Positions 25,093-35,176 of a stretch of 64,000 nt of DNA are shown piece by piece. A program made the position numbers and the translations under genes. Source of the stretch: Pseudomonadota bacterium (GTDB taxonomy: Bacteria > Desulfobacterota > Binatia > Binatales > Binataceae). The stretch covers positions 96,344-160,343 of the forward strand of contig JAJPIG010000006.1 of the NCBI GenBank assembly GCA_021324855.1. Direction: 5' to 3'. The notes beneath the pieces were generated by a model. That model did no database searches. It was given only the letters and a program-made list of their open reading frames with translations, and was not told the DNA's origin. The first letter of the stretch is position 1. The number at the start of each line of letters is the position of its first letter.

Positions 25093-25245
25093 CTAGTTTT
25101 TCGGCACCACTTCGCGAAACGTAAACAAACCGTGATTTGGACAGAAACATCGATAGAGCCGCCACACCGCCGTCAGGCGCGGAATCACGCGCAACAGGTT
25201 CCCGACCGATGGCGACTGACATTTCGGACAATCCACCGTGCGCAT
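25093..25245 (-). CDS. Fifty-residue zinc-ribbon protein co-directional with nrdJ
   Basis: A minus-strand ATG at 25245 opens a 50-codon frame ending TAG at 25093. It is preceded by a strong GGAGGTGGGG ribosome binding site that overlaps the nrdJ end. The protein has CPKC at residues 6-9 and CFCPNH at 33-38, which gives four to five zinc ligands around a basic, hydrophobic middle (LLRVIPRLTAVWRLYR). The nrdJ stop is only 13 bp upstream, so they are probably one transcript. I do not recognise the family. Its function may relate to NrdJ, itself ending in a zinc ribbon, but that is inference. Confidence 0.7.
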   Translation of the reverse strand: MRTVDCPKCQSPSVGNLLRVIPRLTAVWRLYRCFCPNHGLFTFREVVPKN

Positions 25246-25258
25246 CGCCCCACCTCCA

Positions 25259-28039
25259 TCACGAGCATCCGCTCGTCGTGCCGCAATTCATGCATTTATA
25301 GCAGGCGCCGTTGCGCACCATGATGCATCCGCAGTCGGGGCACGGCGGCGCATCCGCCTGGTTGATGAAGGTCTGCCGCAGGCTCGTGTCCTTGCCCTCG
25401 ATCAGCGTCGCGACGGGTTTCGATGCCGCCGCCGGCGCGAGCGTGCCGCCGTTGCCGTTGCTCTCGGGCTGCGCGCCGATGATCCCGACCTCGCGCCGTG
25501 CCTCCTCGTCGAGGAACTTGGAGGCCATCCAGCGGAACAGGTAATCGACGATCGATTTCGCGTACGGAATCTGCGGGTTCTTGGTGAAGCCCGACGGCTC
25601 GAAGCGCATGTGCGCGAACTTGTCGACTAAAAACCGCAGCGGCACGCCATATTGCAGCGCATACGAAATCGCAGTCGCGAACGAGTCCATCAGGCCGGAG
25701 ATGGTCGAGCCCTGCTTCGACATCGAGACGAAAATTTCGCCCGGCGTCCCGTCCTCGTACATTCCGACCGTGATGTAGCCCTCGTGGCCGGCGATATCGA
25801 ATTTGTGCGTGATCGAGCGCCGCTCGTCGGGCAGCTTGCGGCGCAACGGCCTGAATTCATCGCCGGGAACCAGCGCCTGCGCGGCCACTGCCGCTGCCGG
25901 AGCTGCGGCCTTCGCGGTATTGAGCGGCTGCGTGCGCTTCGATCCATCGCGATAAATCGCAACCGCCTTCAAGCCGAGCCGCCACGCCGTCACGTACGCT
26001 TCCGCGATCTCATCGGGCGTCGCCTCATTCGGCATGTTGATGGTTTTCGAAATCGCGCCCGAGATGAACGGCTGCACCGCGCCCATCATCTTGAGATGGC
26101 CGAGGTAGTGAATCGTGCGCGAGCCCGAGCGCGGCTTGAACGCGCAATCGAAGATCGCGAGATGGGCGTCGCTCAGATGCGGCGCGCCTTCGATGGTCTC
26201 GTGCTCATCGAGATATTCAACGATCTCCTGGATCTCCTTTGAATCGTAGCCGATGCGTTTGAGCGCGCGTGGGACCGTGTTGTTGACGATCTTGAGCATC
26301 CCGCCGCCGACCAGCTTCTTGTACTTGATCAATGCGATATCGGGCTCGATGCCGGTGGTGTCGCAGTCCATCATGAAGGCGATCGTGCCGGTCGGCGCGA
26401 TCACCGTCGCCTGCGAGTTCCGGTAGCCGGCGCTCTGACCGAGCCGCAGCGCTTCATCCCAGGACTCGCGCGCGGCGCGCAACAGATCGAGCGGCACCAG
26501 CGCCGAGTCGAGTTTGTAGGCGTGCGAGCGATGACGCTCGATTACCTTGAGCATCGGCTCACGATTCGGCGGAAAGCCTGCGAATGGGCCCATCGCGGCT
26601 GCGATCCGCGCCGATTGCAGGTAGGCCTCGCCCGTCATCAGGGCAGTAATTGCGGCGGCGTAGCCGCGTCCCTGGTCCGAGTCATAAGGCATCCCGAGCG
26701 CCATCAGCAGCGCGCCGAGATTTGCGTAGCCCAACCCGAGCTCGCGGAAGTCGTGCGCGTTCCTAGTGATCTCCTCGGTCGGATAGGAAGAGTAATCGAC
26801 CACGATTTCCTGCGCCGTGATCATCACGTCCACCGCATGGCGGAACGCGCGCACGTCGAACTCGCCGCGCTCGTCGATGAACTTGAGCAGGTTGAGTGAG
26901 GCGAGATTGCAGGCCGAGTTGTCGAGATGCATGTACTCGCTGCATGGATTCGACGCGTTGATGCGCCCGCTCGCCGGGCAGGTGTGCCAGGTGTTGATGG
27001 TGGTATCGAACTGCATCCCGGGATCGCCGCAGGCATGCGTCGCCTCGGCGATCATCCTGAGCAGCTCGCGCGCCGGAAATTCGTCGGCCACCTCGCCGCT
27101 GCAAACCCATCGGGTTCGCCACATTGCGTCGTTGATCACCGCCTGCATGAACTCATCGGAGGCGCGGACCGAGTTATTGGCGTTCTGGAAGAAGACTGAG
27201 CCGTAGGCGTCGCCGTCGAGCGAGGCGTCGTAACCGGCTTCGATCAGGGCCCACGCCTTCTTCTCCTCGCTTTCCTTGCAGCGCACGAACTCCTTGATGT
27301 CCGGATGGTCGGCGTTCAGCACTACCATCTTGGCTGCGCGCCGCGTCTTGCCCCCTGACTTGATCACGCCCGCGGACGCATCGGCGGCCTTCATGAACGA
27401 AAGCGGACCGGATGCGGTGCCGCCCGCCGAAAGCTTTTCGCGGCGTGAGCGTACGGCCGAAAGATTGACGCCCGAGCCGGAACCGCCTTTGAAGATCATT
27501 CCTTCGTTGCGGTACCAGTTAAGGATCGAGTCCATGTTGTCCTCGACCTTCAGGATGAAGCAGGCCGAGCATTGCGGTTTGGGCTCGATGCCGACATTGA
27601 AATAGACCGGGCTGTTGAAAGCGGCCTTCTGATTGATCAGCAGATGGACGAGTTCGGAGCGGAACACATCGCGCTCGTCGGCGTTGACAAAATAGCCGCC
27701 GCGCTCGCCCCATCCGGTGATGGTGTCGACGACGCGCAGTACGAGTTGACGGACCGAAGTCTCGCGCCTCGGGGTGCCGATCTGGCCGCGGAAATACTTG
27801 GAGACCACCACGTTGGTGGCGGTCTGGGACCAGGAGCGCGGAACCTCGACGTCGGTCTGCTCGAAGACTACGCGGCCGTCCTCACCGGCGATTACGGCCG
27901 AGCGACGCTCCCATTCGACCTCGGTCATCGGATCGACACCGGGACGGGTAAAGAAACGCTCAAGGCGGACGCCGCCACCCTTGTGGATGGGCGCCGCGGT
28001 CTGAGCTATTTCGACAGGTTTTTTTTCCAATTCAGCCAT
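25259..28039 (-). CDS. nrdJ: Adenosylcobalamin-dependent (class II) ribonucleoside-diphosphate reductase
   Basis: A 926-residue class II ribonucleotide reductase that makes deoxyribonucleotides using vitamin B12, with no oxygen requirement. Landmarks are the PVYFNVG and CSACFILKV redox cysteine region, KGGSGSGVNLSAVRS, the active-site NPCSEYMHLDNSACNLASLNL and the GTIAFMMDCDTTGIEP loop. The C-terminus has a zinc ribbon (CPDCG, CYKCMNCG). Length and layout fit the long NrdJ type. The upstream region has a promoter with a tandem NrdR-box pair. A small zinc-ribbon gene follows after 13 bp. Confidence 0.95.
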   Translation of the reverse strand: MAELEKKPVEIAQTAAPIHKGGGVRLERFFTRPGVDPMTEVEWERRSAVIAGEDGRVVFEQTDVEVPRSWSQTATNVVVSKYFRGQIGTPRRETSVRQLVLRVVDTITGWGERGGYFVNADERDVFRSELVHLLINQKAAFNSPVYFNVGIEPKPQCSACFILKVEDNMDSILNWYRNEGMIFKGGSGSGVNLSAVRSRREKLSAGGTASGPLSFMKAADASAGVIKSGGKTRRAAKMVVLNADHPDIKEFVRCKESEEKKAWALIEAGYDASLDGDAYGSVFFQNANNSVRASDEFMQAVINDAMWRTRWVCSGEVADEFPARELLRMIAEATHACGDPGMQFDTTINTWHTCPASGRINASNPCSEYMHLDNSACNLASLNLLKFIDERGEFDVRAFRHAVDVMITAQEIVVDYSSYPTEEITRNAHDFRELGLGYANLGALLMALGMPYDSDQGRGYAAAITALMTGEAYLQSARIAAAMGPFAGFPPNREPMLKVIERHRSHAYKLDSALVPLDLLRAARESWDEALRLGQSAGYRNSQATVIAPTGTIAFMMDCDTTGIEPDIALIKYKKLVGGGMLKIVNNTVPRALKRIGYDSKEIQEIVEYLDEHETIEGAPHLSDAHLAIFDCAFKPRSGSRTIHYLGHLKMMGAVQPFISGAISKTINMPNEATPDEIAEAYVTAWRLGLKAVAIYRDGSKRTQPLNTAKAAAPAAAVAAQALVPGDEFRPLRRKLPDERRSITHKFDIAGHEGYITVGMYEDGTPGEIFVSMSKQGSTISGLMDSFATAISYALQYGVPLRFLVDKFAHMRFEPSGFTKNPQIPYAKSIVDYLFRWMASKFLDEEARREVGIIGAQPESNGNGGTLAPAAASKPVATLIEGKDTSLRQTFINQADAPPCPDCGCIMVRNGACYKCMNCGTTSGCS

Positions 28040-28113
28040 CGCCTTCCCCCTCCGCCTCCGCCCCCCAACACCCCGCTAAATCCTTGCACTAGTTTGCTTT
28101 GGATTGGGCGATT

Positions 28114-28142
28114 TTAATCGCATGAAAGGGTTCCAATGTCAA
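28114..28142 (-). promoter_or_regulatory. nrdJ promoter
   Basis: On the minus strand TTGACA (28142-28137) and GATTAA (28119-28114) are separated by 17 bp, about 75 bp upstream of the nrdJ start. The NrdR boxes lie immediately upstream of the -35. Confidence 0.55.
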
Positions 28143-28149
28143 GCTCGAA

Positions 28150-28165
28150 ACGCAACATATTGTGT
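28150..28165. promoter_or_regulatory. NrdR box 1
   Basis: ACGCAACATATTGTGT matches the NrdR consensus ACACTATATATAGTGT at 14 of 16 positions, counting A/T equivalence at the weak sites. NrdR is the ATP/dATP-sensing repressor of ribonucleotide reductase genes. Confidence 0.7.
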
Positions 28166-28181
28166 GCACATCCCTGTGGAG

Positions 28182-28197
28182 AAACTATATATTAGGT
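28182..28197. promoter_or_regulatory. NrdR box 2
   Basis: AAACTATATATTAGGT matches the NrdR consensus core CTATATAT. It starts exactly 32 bp from box 1, about three helical turns, the spacing expected for paired NrdR boxes. Confidence 0.7.
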
Positions 28198-28320
28198 TGT
28201 TGACAGGTCTTTGGCAAATTTTCGTTCAATAAGCGAATAAGAAATCCAGCTATCTAATGACATTAGTTGGACTTATTTAAAAACAGAGCGAATTGATACG
28301 CGCATCGCGTCTCGGATAAG

Positions 28321-28779
28321 GTGCGCATCGCGATGGAACCACGGCGGCGCAAGAGCCCGGAACCGATTGCGGCGACGCTCCAGCCGATTATCGAAAAGCT
28401 CGATGCCGAGGGTCATTTCGGACTCGTGCGCCTCGCGCAGATATGGCCCGAGACGGTAGGCGAAACGATCGCGCGGCGCACCGAAGTCGGCGGCCTCAAA
28501 TTCCATACCGCGGTCATCAAGGTGTCGACCGCGATGTGGATTCAGGAGCTGAACCTGCTGAAGAGCGAAATCCTCGCCCGGCTCCAGGCGCGGCTCGGCG
28601 CGGACGTGGTGCGCGATCTGCGCTTCGTCAAGGGGCATCTCAGTCGGCGCGAGCAGCCGCGGCTCAAGCCCGTCGCACGCGCGCCGCGCCGCGCGATCGA
28701 GCTGCCGGAGCTCAAAGATCCTGAATTGCGGCGCGCTTTCGAGAGCCTGATCGAAGCCTGGGGCCGCTCCGCGCGCTGA
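28321..28779 (+). CDS. dciA: DciA-like protein (DUF721), putative replicative helicase loader
   Basis: A 152-residue DUF721 protein. The KH-like core is visible: LAQIWPETVGETIARRTEVGGLK, then FHTAVIKVSTAMWIQELNLLKSEIL, matching the W..vVG and W..eL pattern. DciA is the ancestral bacterial loader of the DnaB helicase where DnaC is absent. The start is GTG 28321 or ATG 28333. A TTGACA at 28200-28205 lies upstream but no good -10 was found. The C-terminal third is a basic Pro/Arg linker and a short helix. Confidence 0.75.
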   Translation: MRIAMEPRRRKSPEPIAATLQPIIEKLDAEGHFGLVRLAQIWPETVGETIARRTEVGGLKFHTAVIKVSTAMWIQELNLLKSEILARLQARLGADVVRDLRFVKGHLSRREQPRLKPVARAPRRAIELPELKDPELRRAFESLIEAWGRSAR

Positions 28780-28855
28780 CATTTATGCTTCTCGGTCCGC
28801 TTCGCGGCGCGGCGTAAACGCAAATGTCTCTTCCCTCGTCTATTCAGACGAGCAG

Positions 28856-30388
28856 ATGATTCGCGTTGGGAACATTGCGGCTGCCGATCGCCCGTTGCAT
28901 GCTTTGAATCGAATCGCATTCGGGCCGCGTCCCGGCGATCTCGAGCGGGTGCGCGAGATCGGCGCCGAGCGCTACATCGCGGAGCAACTCAATCCCGAAT
29001 CGATACCGATTCCGCGCGAGCTGACGGCTCGCCTCGACGCGCTCCAGACCTTCCGGATGACGCCGATCGAGCTGTTTATGCGCTACCAGGCGCCGCTCAT
29101 GAACCTGCCCAAGGACGACCAGGCGGCGCGCAAGGCATATCAGCAGCAGGCGCGAATCGTCCCGATGGAAGCAATCAAGGCGCGCATCCTGCGCGCGCTC
29201 TACGGGCCGCGCCAACTCCAGGAGGTGATGACGGCCTTCTGGTTCAACCACTTCAACATCTTCGTCGGCAAGGGTCTCGATCGCATCTGGGTAGGCGCGT
29301 TCGAGAACCAGGCGATCAGGCCGCATACGATGGGCCGCTTCCGCGACTTGTTAAGCGCCACCGCGCATCATCCCGCGATGCTCTTTTATCTCGACAACTG
29401 GCAGAACAGCGCGCCGGGCGGCGCGGTCGGCAATCCGCGCTTCGGCGGGATCAACGAGAACTACGCGCGCGAGTTGATGGAACTGCATACGCTCGGCGTC
29501 AATGGCGGGTATACGCAAAACGACGTGATCGCGCTCGCGCACATCCTGACCGGATGGGGTCTGATCAGGCGCGAAGCGTTTCGTCCGATGCTGTGGCGGC
29601 GGCTGACGGCCGCCGGCGCGGTGACCGACGGCAACGGATTCTTCTTCGATCCGCGCCGGCATGATTTTTCCGACAAGACGCTCCTCGGCCGGCGCATCGC
29701 CGGCGGCGGCATCGGCGAGGGCGAGCAGGCGCTCGAGCTTCTCGCGAGCCATCCATCGACTGCCCATCATCTGAGCTTCGAGCTCGCGCAATATTTCGTT
29801 GCCGATGCGCCGCCGGGCGCGCTCGTCGATCGCATGGCGCGCCGCTATCTCGACACCGACGGTCATATCGGCGCGGTGCTCGAGACGCTCTTCACCAGTC
29901 CCGAGTTCTGGGATGAGCGTTATCGCGGGCGCAAGTTCAAGACGCCGTACGAATATGTGCTCTCCGCCGCGCGCGTGAGCGGCGTCAACGTGATCAACTT
30001 CCGTCCGCTGGCGGGCTGGATGCAGCAGATGGGAATGCCGGTCTACGGCCACGAAACTCCCAACGGATACAGCCAGACCGAAGAGGCATGGCTCAATCCC
30101 GACGGGATGATGATGCGGCTGAGCTTCGCCGTCGCGCTCGGGTCGGGGCACATGCCGCTCGATGCGCCTGATTTCGAGGAGACCGTCGCAGAGGACAGCG
30201 TGCGCAAGGTGGCGATAAGTGCGCCATCGGAAGCGATCCGCAGACCGGATGCGCCCCTCGACGGCGCCGCGGTCGCCGGCTCGCTCGGCTCGCGATTTTC
30301 CGTCCGCACCATCGAGGCGGTCACGCAGGCGCCGCCGCAATTGCGCGCGGCGCTAATCCTTGGCAGTCCCGAGTTCATGATGCGCTGA
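28856..30388 (+). CDS. DUF1800 family protein
   Basis: A 510-residue DUF1800 protein. Signatures are LNRIAFGPRPGDLERVREIG near the start, WFNHFNIFVGK, the NENYARELMELHTLGVNGGYTQNDV block and GGGIGEGEQALELLASHPSTAHHLS. The molecular function is unknown. DUF1800 genes are nearly always paired with a DUF1501 gene, as here (18-bp gap). No clear signal peptide is seen although partners are exported. The next gene begins right after its stop. Confidence 0.9.
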   Translation: MIRVGNIAAADRPLHALNRIAFGPRPGDLERVREIGAERYIAEQLNPESIPIPRELTARLDALQTFRMTPIELFMRYQAPLMNLPKDDQAARKAYQQQARIVPMEAIKARILRALYGPRQLQEVMTAFWFNHFNIFVGKGLDRIWVGAFENQAIRPHTMGRFRDLLSATAHHPAMLFYLDNWQNSAPGGAVGNPRFGGINENYARELMELHTLGVNGGYTQNDVIALAHILTGWGLIRREAFRPMLWRRLTAAGAVTDGNGFFFDPRRHDFSDKTLLGRRIAGGGIGEGEQALELLASHPSTAHHLSFELAQYFVADAPPGALVDRMARRYLDTDGHIGAVLETLFTSPEFWDERYRGRKFKTPYEYVLSAARVSGVNVINFRPLAGWMQQMGMPVYGHETPNGYSQTEEAWLNPDGMMMRLSFAVALGSGHMPLDAPDFEETVAEDSVRKVAISAPSEAIRRPDAPLDGAAVAGSLGSRFSVRTIEAVTQAPPQLRAALILGSPEFMMR

Positions 30389-30405
30389 GCAGGGATGAGA
30401 TCTCG

Positions 30406-31689
30406 ATGATCGATGAAGCCGAAAAATGTTGCGCCCAACTTCCGACCGTCAGCCGCCGCGAGTTTCTGAGACGCGCCGCGATCCTCGGCGGCGCCGGTCT
30501 GATCGCAATCGGCACGGCAGGATGGGCCGCGCGCGCGATCGCAAGTGACGGCCACCGCCGCCGCCTGGTGGTTATTTTCCTGCGTGGCGCGGTCGATGGA
30601 CTGAACGTGGTCGTGCCGCACGGCGAGTCGGCCTACTACGACTATCGTCCGACCATAGCGATCGCGCGTGCCGGCGGCGATGGCGCGGTGATCAACCTCG
30701 ATGGCTTCTTCGGGCTCCATCCGGCGCTGGCTCCGATCGGGCCGCTGTGGAACGAAGGGTCGCTCGCCTTCATTCACGCCTGCGGCTCGCCCGATCCGAC
30801 GCGATCGCATTTCGATGCGCAGGATTACATGGAGAGCGGCACGCCGGGCGTGAAGCGCACGCCCGACGGCTGGATGAATCGCGTGCTGGCCGTGATGCCG
30901 GGGGCGCATCAGCCGACCGAGGCGCTGAGCGTCGGTCCGACTGTGCCGCGGATTCTGTCAGGCAAGATGGCGGTCGCGAATCTGCCGATGGGCAACAACG
31001 CCGCACGGCCGATTCCGATGGACCGTCCGGTGATCGAAACGGTTTTCGATCGCCTCTATGCCGGCGATGACGCGCTGAGCCGCGCCTATCGCGAGGGTCG
31101 CGAGGCGCGCGCCAGGCTGATGAGTGAACTCCAGCAGGACATGGCGGCGGCGAGCGCCGGCGCGCCGGGGCCGGCCGGCCTCAGCAACGATGCAACCCGC
31201 CTCGCAAAGCTCATCCGTCGCGACCCGACGATCCGGCTCGCGTTTCTCGCGCTCGGCGGATGGGATACTCATGTGAACCAGGGCGGCGCAAACGGCCAGC
31301 TCGCGAATCATCTGCGCCCGCTCGCGCAAGGTCTTGCAGATTTCAGGAGCGCGCTCGGCGATGCGTGGTCAGACACCGTCGTGCTGGTGATTTCCGAGTT
31401 TGGCCGCACGGCGCATCAGAACGGCGACGGCGGCACCGATCATGGCCATGCCAACGTGATGTGGGTGATGGGCGGTCCGATCCGCGGCCGAAAGGTTTAT
31501 GGGCGATGGCCGGGGCTCTCAACGGCCCAGCTCTATCAGCAGCGCGATCTCGCCGTCACCACCGATTTTCGCGAGCCGATCTCAACCGTGCTCGCGGGGC
31601 ATCTCGGGCTTGGTGCTGCTGAGATCGATCGCGTGTTCCCCGGTCGTCCCACGCCGTCGGGAAACGCAAGCGGCTTGCTGCGCGCATGA
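30406..31689 (+). CDS. DUF1501 family protein with Tat signal
   Basis: A 427-residue protein of the alkaline-phosphatase-like DUF1501 (sulfatase-related) family. The N-terminus has a twin-arginine signal, SRREFLRRAAILGGAGL, followed by a hydrophobic stretch, so it is exported folded, probably with a cofactor. Core motifs are LVVIFLRGAVDGLNVVVP, HACGSPDPTRSHFDAQDYMESG, LALGGWDTHVNQGG and SEFGRTAHQNGDGGTDHGH, which holds likely metal-binding His/Asp residues. It pairs with the DUF1800 gene upstream. Confidence 0.9.
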   Translation: MIDEAEKCCAQLPTVSRREFLRRAAILGGAGLIAIGTAGWAARAIASDGHRRRLVVIFLRGAVDGLNVVVPHGESAYYDYRPTIAIARAGGDGAVINLDGFFGLHPALAPIGPLWNEGSLAFIHACGSPDPTRSHFDAQDYMESGTPGVKRTPDGWMNRVLAVMPGAHQPTEALSVGPTVPRILSGKMAVANLPMGNNAARPIPMDRPVIETVFDRLYAGDDALSRAYREGREARARLMSELQQDMAAASAGAPGPAGLSNDATRLAKLIRRDPTIRLAFLALGGWDTHVNQGGANGQLANHLRPLAQGLADFRSALGDAWSDTVVLVISEFGRTAHQNGDGGTDHGHANVMWVMGGPIRGRKVYGRWPGLSTAQLYQQRDLAVTTDFREPISTVLAGHLGLGAAEIDRVFPGRPTPSGNASGLLRA

Positions 31690-31714
31690 TACGCCGCTTT
31701 GTGAATGGCGCGTG

Positions 31715-32479
31715 CTACCAGTTCTGTTCCTGGATTTTCTGATCGAGCTCGCGGATTTTCGCGAGCTTGTCGTAGGTCGGCTCCTCCTGCTTGTTGCGCT
31801 CGGCGGCAAGCTCTTCGCTGTGAACGCTCGGAATCTCGCCGTCGATCTTGGCGAGCGCCTCCTGTGCCAGCCGCCGCACCATCGGGCTCGGATCGTTGCC
31901 GACAATCTGCGTGAGCTTGTTGATTGCGGCCGGATCGCCGATCTCGCCGAGTGCGAATACCGCCGTGCCACGGGCGCGCGAGTCGGTCTGGTCCTGCAGA
32001 TAATTCATCACCGGCAGCATCCCGCTTTGAGCCCCTATGCGGCCGAGCGCCGCCACCAGGTGCAGCTTGACAATATCCGGCGTGTCGCGCAGGAACAGTT
32101 CCTGCGACATGACCGGTACGGCATCCTTGAACTGATGAGCGCCGAGCACGTCGATGGCCTTGACCTTGACCCGCAGGTCAGGGTCGTTGATCTCGCGCAT
32201 CAGGATCGCGTTCGCATCGGCATTGTTGGCGTACTGAAGCTCGTCGAGCGCAGCGACGCGGACGCGCGGATCGACGTCTTCGATTTTTTTCTTGGCGTCG
32301 CTGACCGCGTCCTCCGGCGTCTTGGCCTTCGGCCCCTGCTGCGTGCTTTGCATCGCCTGCTGAAAAATGTTGCCGTACCCGCCCATCGGGCCGATCTGCG
32401 CATGCGCAGGCCATGGAACGGCCATCAGCGCGATCACTGCCGCGAGCCCGAGGGTCAGGCGCTTGTTAAACATTTCCAC
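31715..32479 (-). CDS. Exported HEAT-repeat protein
   Basis: A 254-residue protein with a Sec signal peptide (KRLTLGLAAVIALMAVPWPAHAQ), then a linker and about four to five HEAT-like repeats (VRVAALDELQYANNADA, LRVKVKAIDVLGAHQ, IVKLHLVAALGRIG, SRARGTAVFALGEIGD, PMVRRLAQEALAKIDG). It probably acts as a periplasmic binding scaffold. The C-terminus is a Lys/Glu-rich helix. It is divergent from the DUF3108 gene with 24 bp between starts. Confidence 0.8.
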   Translation of the reverse strand: MEMFNKRLTLGLAAVIALMAVPWPAHAQIGPMGGYGNIFQQAMQSTQQGPKAKTPEDAVSDAKKKIEDVDPRVRVAALDELQYANNADANAILMREINDPDLRVKVKAIDVLGAHQFKDAVPVMSQELFLRDTPDIVKLHLVAALGRIGAQSGMLPVMNYLQDQTDSRARGTAVFALGEIGDPAAINKLTQIVGNDPSPMVRRLAQEALAKIDGEIPSVHSEELAAERNKQEEPTYDKLAKIRELDQKIQEQNW

Positions 32480-32503
32480 AGCCTCCGCGGTTCGCCAAAA
32501 TGA

Positions 32504-33448
32504 TTGGCTAAAGTGCAGTCCATTGCAAGCACACCATGGCGGGGCGGGTCGAATTGGATCGCGCGCGTGCTGGCGCTTATCCTGGCGCTCGGGATCGCGC
32601 GTCTCCCGGCCGCATCAGCGGCGCGCGATAACGGCACCGATCCGGTCCATCCGCAGGCGCCGAAAATCCTCGCTCTGCCGCCCGGCATCCGGCTTCCCGC
32701 CTACACGCCTGGTCCGATGCCGTTTCGCGACGGCGAACGCCTGACGTATGTCGCATCGTGGCTCGGGATACCCGCGGCGCAGGCGCAAATCGAGCTGCAT
32801 CGTGCGCCCTACAATGCATCGGTATGGATCGGACAGGCGACACTCAGCACAAACAAGGCCGTCGACGTGATGTACAAGATGCGTGATTATTTGCAGGAGC
32901 GCTTTGCGGCCGATTCCTTCGAGCCGGTCCGGATGGACATTCTGCAGCGCGAGAAGCATCGTCACGACGACTACACGGTGATTTTCGATCGTGCGCAGGG
33001 CTCGGTTACGATGCGCAAGGCAGGCCCGCGCGGCATCCAGCTCAAGCGTTTCCGTGCCACCAATCCATGGGGCATGATGTCGGGCGCGGCGCTTGCGCTC
33101 TCGCAGCCGCTCCACGTCGGCGACGAGTTCATCCTCGACCTTTTCAGCGCGACCAATCGTTACGTCCTGAGCTTCAGGGTCGCGGGCCGCGACCATCTCC
33201 AGACTTCGCTCGGCGCGACCGACGCGCTCCGGATCGAGCCCGGCGTGGTCTACATGAGCGACAGCAAAATGCGCGGTGAGGCGACCGCGACCACGATTTG
33301 GATTTCCGATGACGCGCGCCGGCTGCCAATCAGAATCGAGTCCGCCACCTTCATCGGCACTGTCCGGATCGAGCTGGTTAAGGTCGATTATCCGAAGGCT
33401 GATTCGGCCGCGCGGAGTTCCGACAAAAGCGATGGCAGCGTTCGATAA
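32504..33448 (+). CDS. DUF3108 family exported protein
   Basis: A 314-residue protein with a basic N-terminus and a hydrophobic signal segment (VLALILALGIARLPAASA). A DUF3108 beta-rich domain follows: PMPFRDGERLTYVASWLGIPAAQAQIEL, then FEPVRMDILQREKHRHDDYTVIFD and ending near RRLPIRIESATFIGTVRIELV. The family is periplasmic or outer-membrane-associated and of unknown function, with a lipid-binding-like sheet. It overlaps the start of thpR by 17 bp. Confidence 0.82.
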   Translation: MAKVQSIASTPWRGGSNWIARVLALILALGIARLPAASAARDNGTDPVHPQAPKILALPPGIRLPAYTPGPMPFRDGERLTYVASWLGIPAAQAQIELHRAPYNASVWIGQATLSTNKAVDVMYKMRDYLQERFAADSFEPVRMDILQREKHRHDDYTVIFDRAQGSVTMRKAGPRGIQLKRFRATNPWGMMSGAALALSQPLHVGDEFILDLFSATNRYVLSFRVAGRDHLQTSLGATDALRIEPGVVYMSDSKMRGEATATTIWISDDARRLPIRIESATFIGTVRIELVKVDYPKADSAARSSDKSDGSVR

Positions 33449-34031
33449 TCTTCCCGCCCGGATTCGTGCGTTTATCGCGATCGACGGCAACGCGGAGGCG
33501 GCGCGCGCCGTCGATGCGCTGATCAATGAGCTGCGCACGCCGCACGACGCGATCAACTGGATACACGGCGCGAATCTTCATCTGACCTTGCGCTTCCTTG
33601 GCGACGCGATCGATTCCGCGCTGGTTCCCGCGCTCGTGGCGCGCCTCGAACAAATCGCCGCGGGGACCGCGCCATTCGTAATCCGGATGCGGGGGACCGG
33701 CGCATTCCCGGGTCTTGAGCGTCCGCGCGTGCTCTGGGTCGGACTCGAGAGTCCCAAGTTGATGGCGCTCGCCGCCGACGTCGAGCGGGCGGCGGTTGCG
33801 GCCGGGTACGAACCAGAGCCCCGCCCCTACACGCCTCATCTGACGATCGGGCGAGTCCGCGCGCCGCATCGTTTTCGCGCGCTCCGCCCCGCCTTCGAAC
33901 GCACCGCCGATCGCGATTTCGGCGCGATCCATGCGGCGGCGATGACGCTCTACCGCAGCCAGTTGACGCCTGATGGGGCGAACCATCATGCGCTCGCGAC
34001 CTTCCACTTCCGCGCTGAGCCCGGGGGCTAG
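33432..34031 (+). CDS. thpR: RNA 2',3'-cyclic phosphodiesterase
   Basis: A 199-residue 2H phosphoesterase of the LigT/ThpR group, with the two catalytic HxT motifs HLTLRFLG and HLTIGRV. It opens 2',3'-cyclic phosphates on RNA. The start is ATG 33432, inside the end of the DUF3108 gene. The upstream in-frame leader is unlike the family. It is followed by recA, with the recA start about 60 bp after its stop. Confidence 0.9.
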   Translation: MAAFDNLPARIRAFIAIDGNAEAARAVDALINELRTPHDAINWIHGANLHLTLRFLGDAIDSALVPALVARLEQIAAGTAPFVIRMRGTGAFPGLERPRVLWVGLESPKLMALAADVERAAVAAGYEPEPRPYTPHLTIGRVRAPHRFRALRPAFERTADRDFGAIHAAAMTLYRSQLTPDGANHHALATFHFRAEPGG

Positions 34032-34092
34032 CGATATTGCGGCCGGTTTATGTCAAGATGCGCTGCATAGCATAGCGGCGGCGGAGCGAGCG

Positions 34093-35169
<1,077 letters not shown>

Positions 35170-35176
35170 CGACGCA

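Noticed and set aside
28040-28320. Cobalamin riboswitch upstream of nrdJ
   Set aside because: No B12-box or long structured leader could be recognised in this AT-richer gap. Only promoter and NrdR-type sites were seen.
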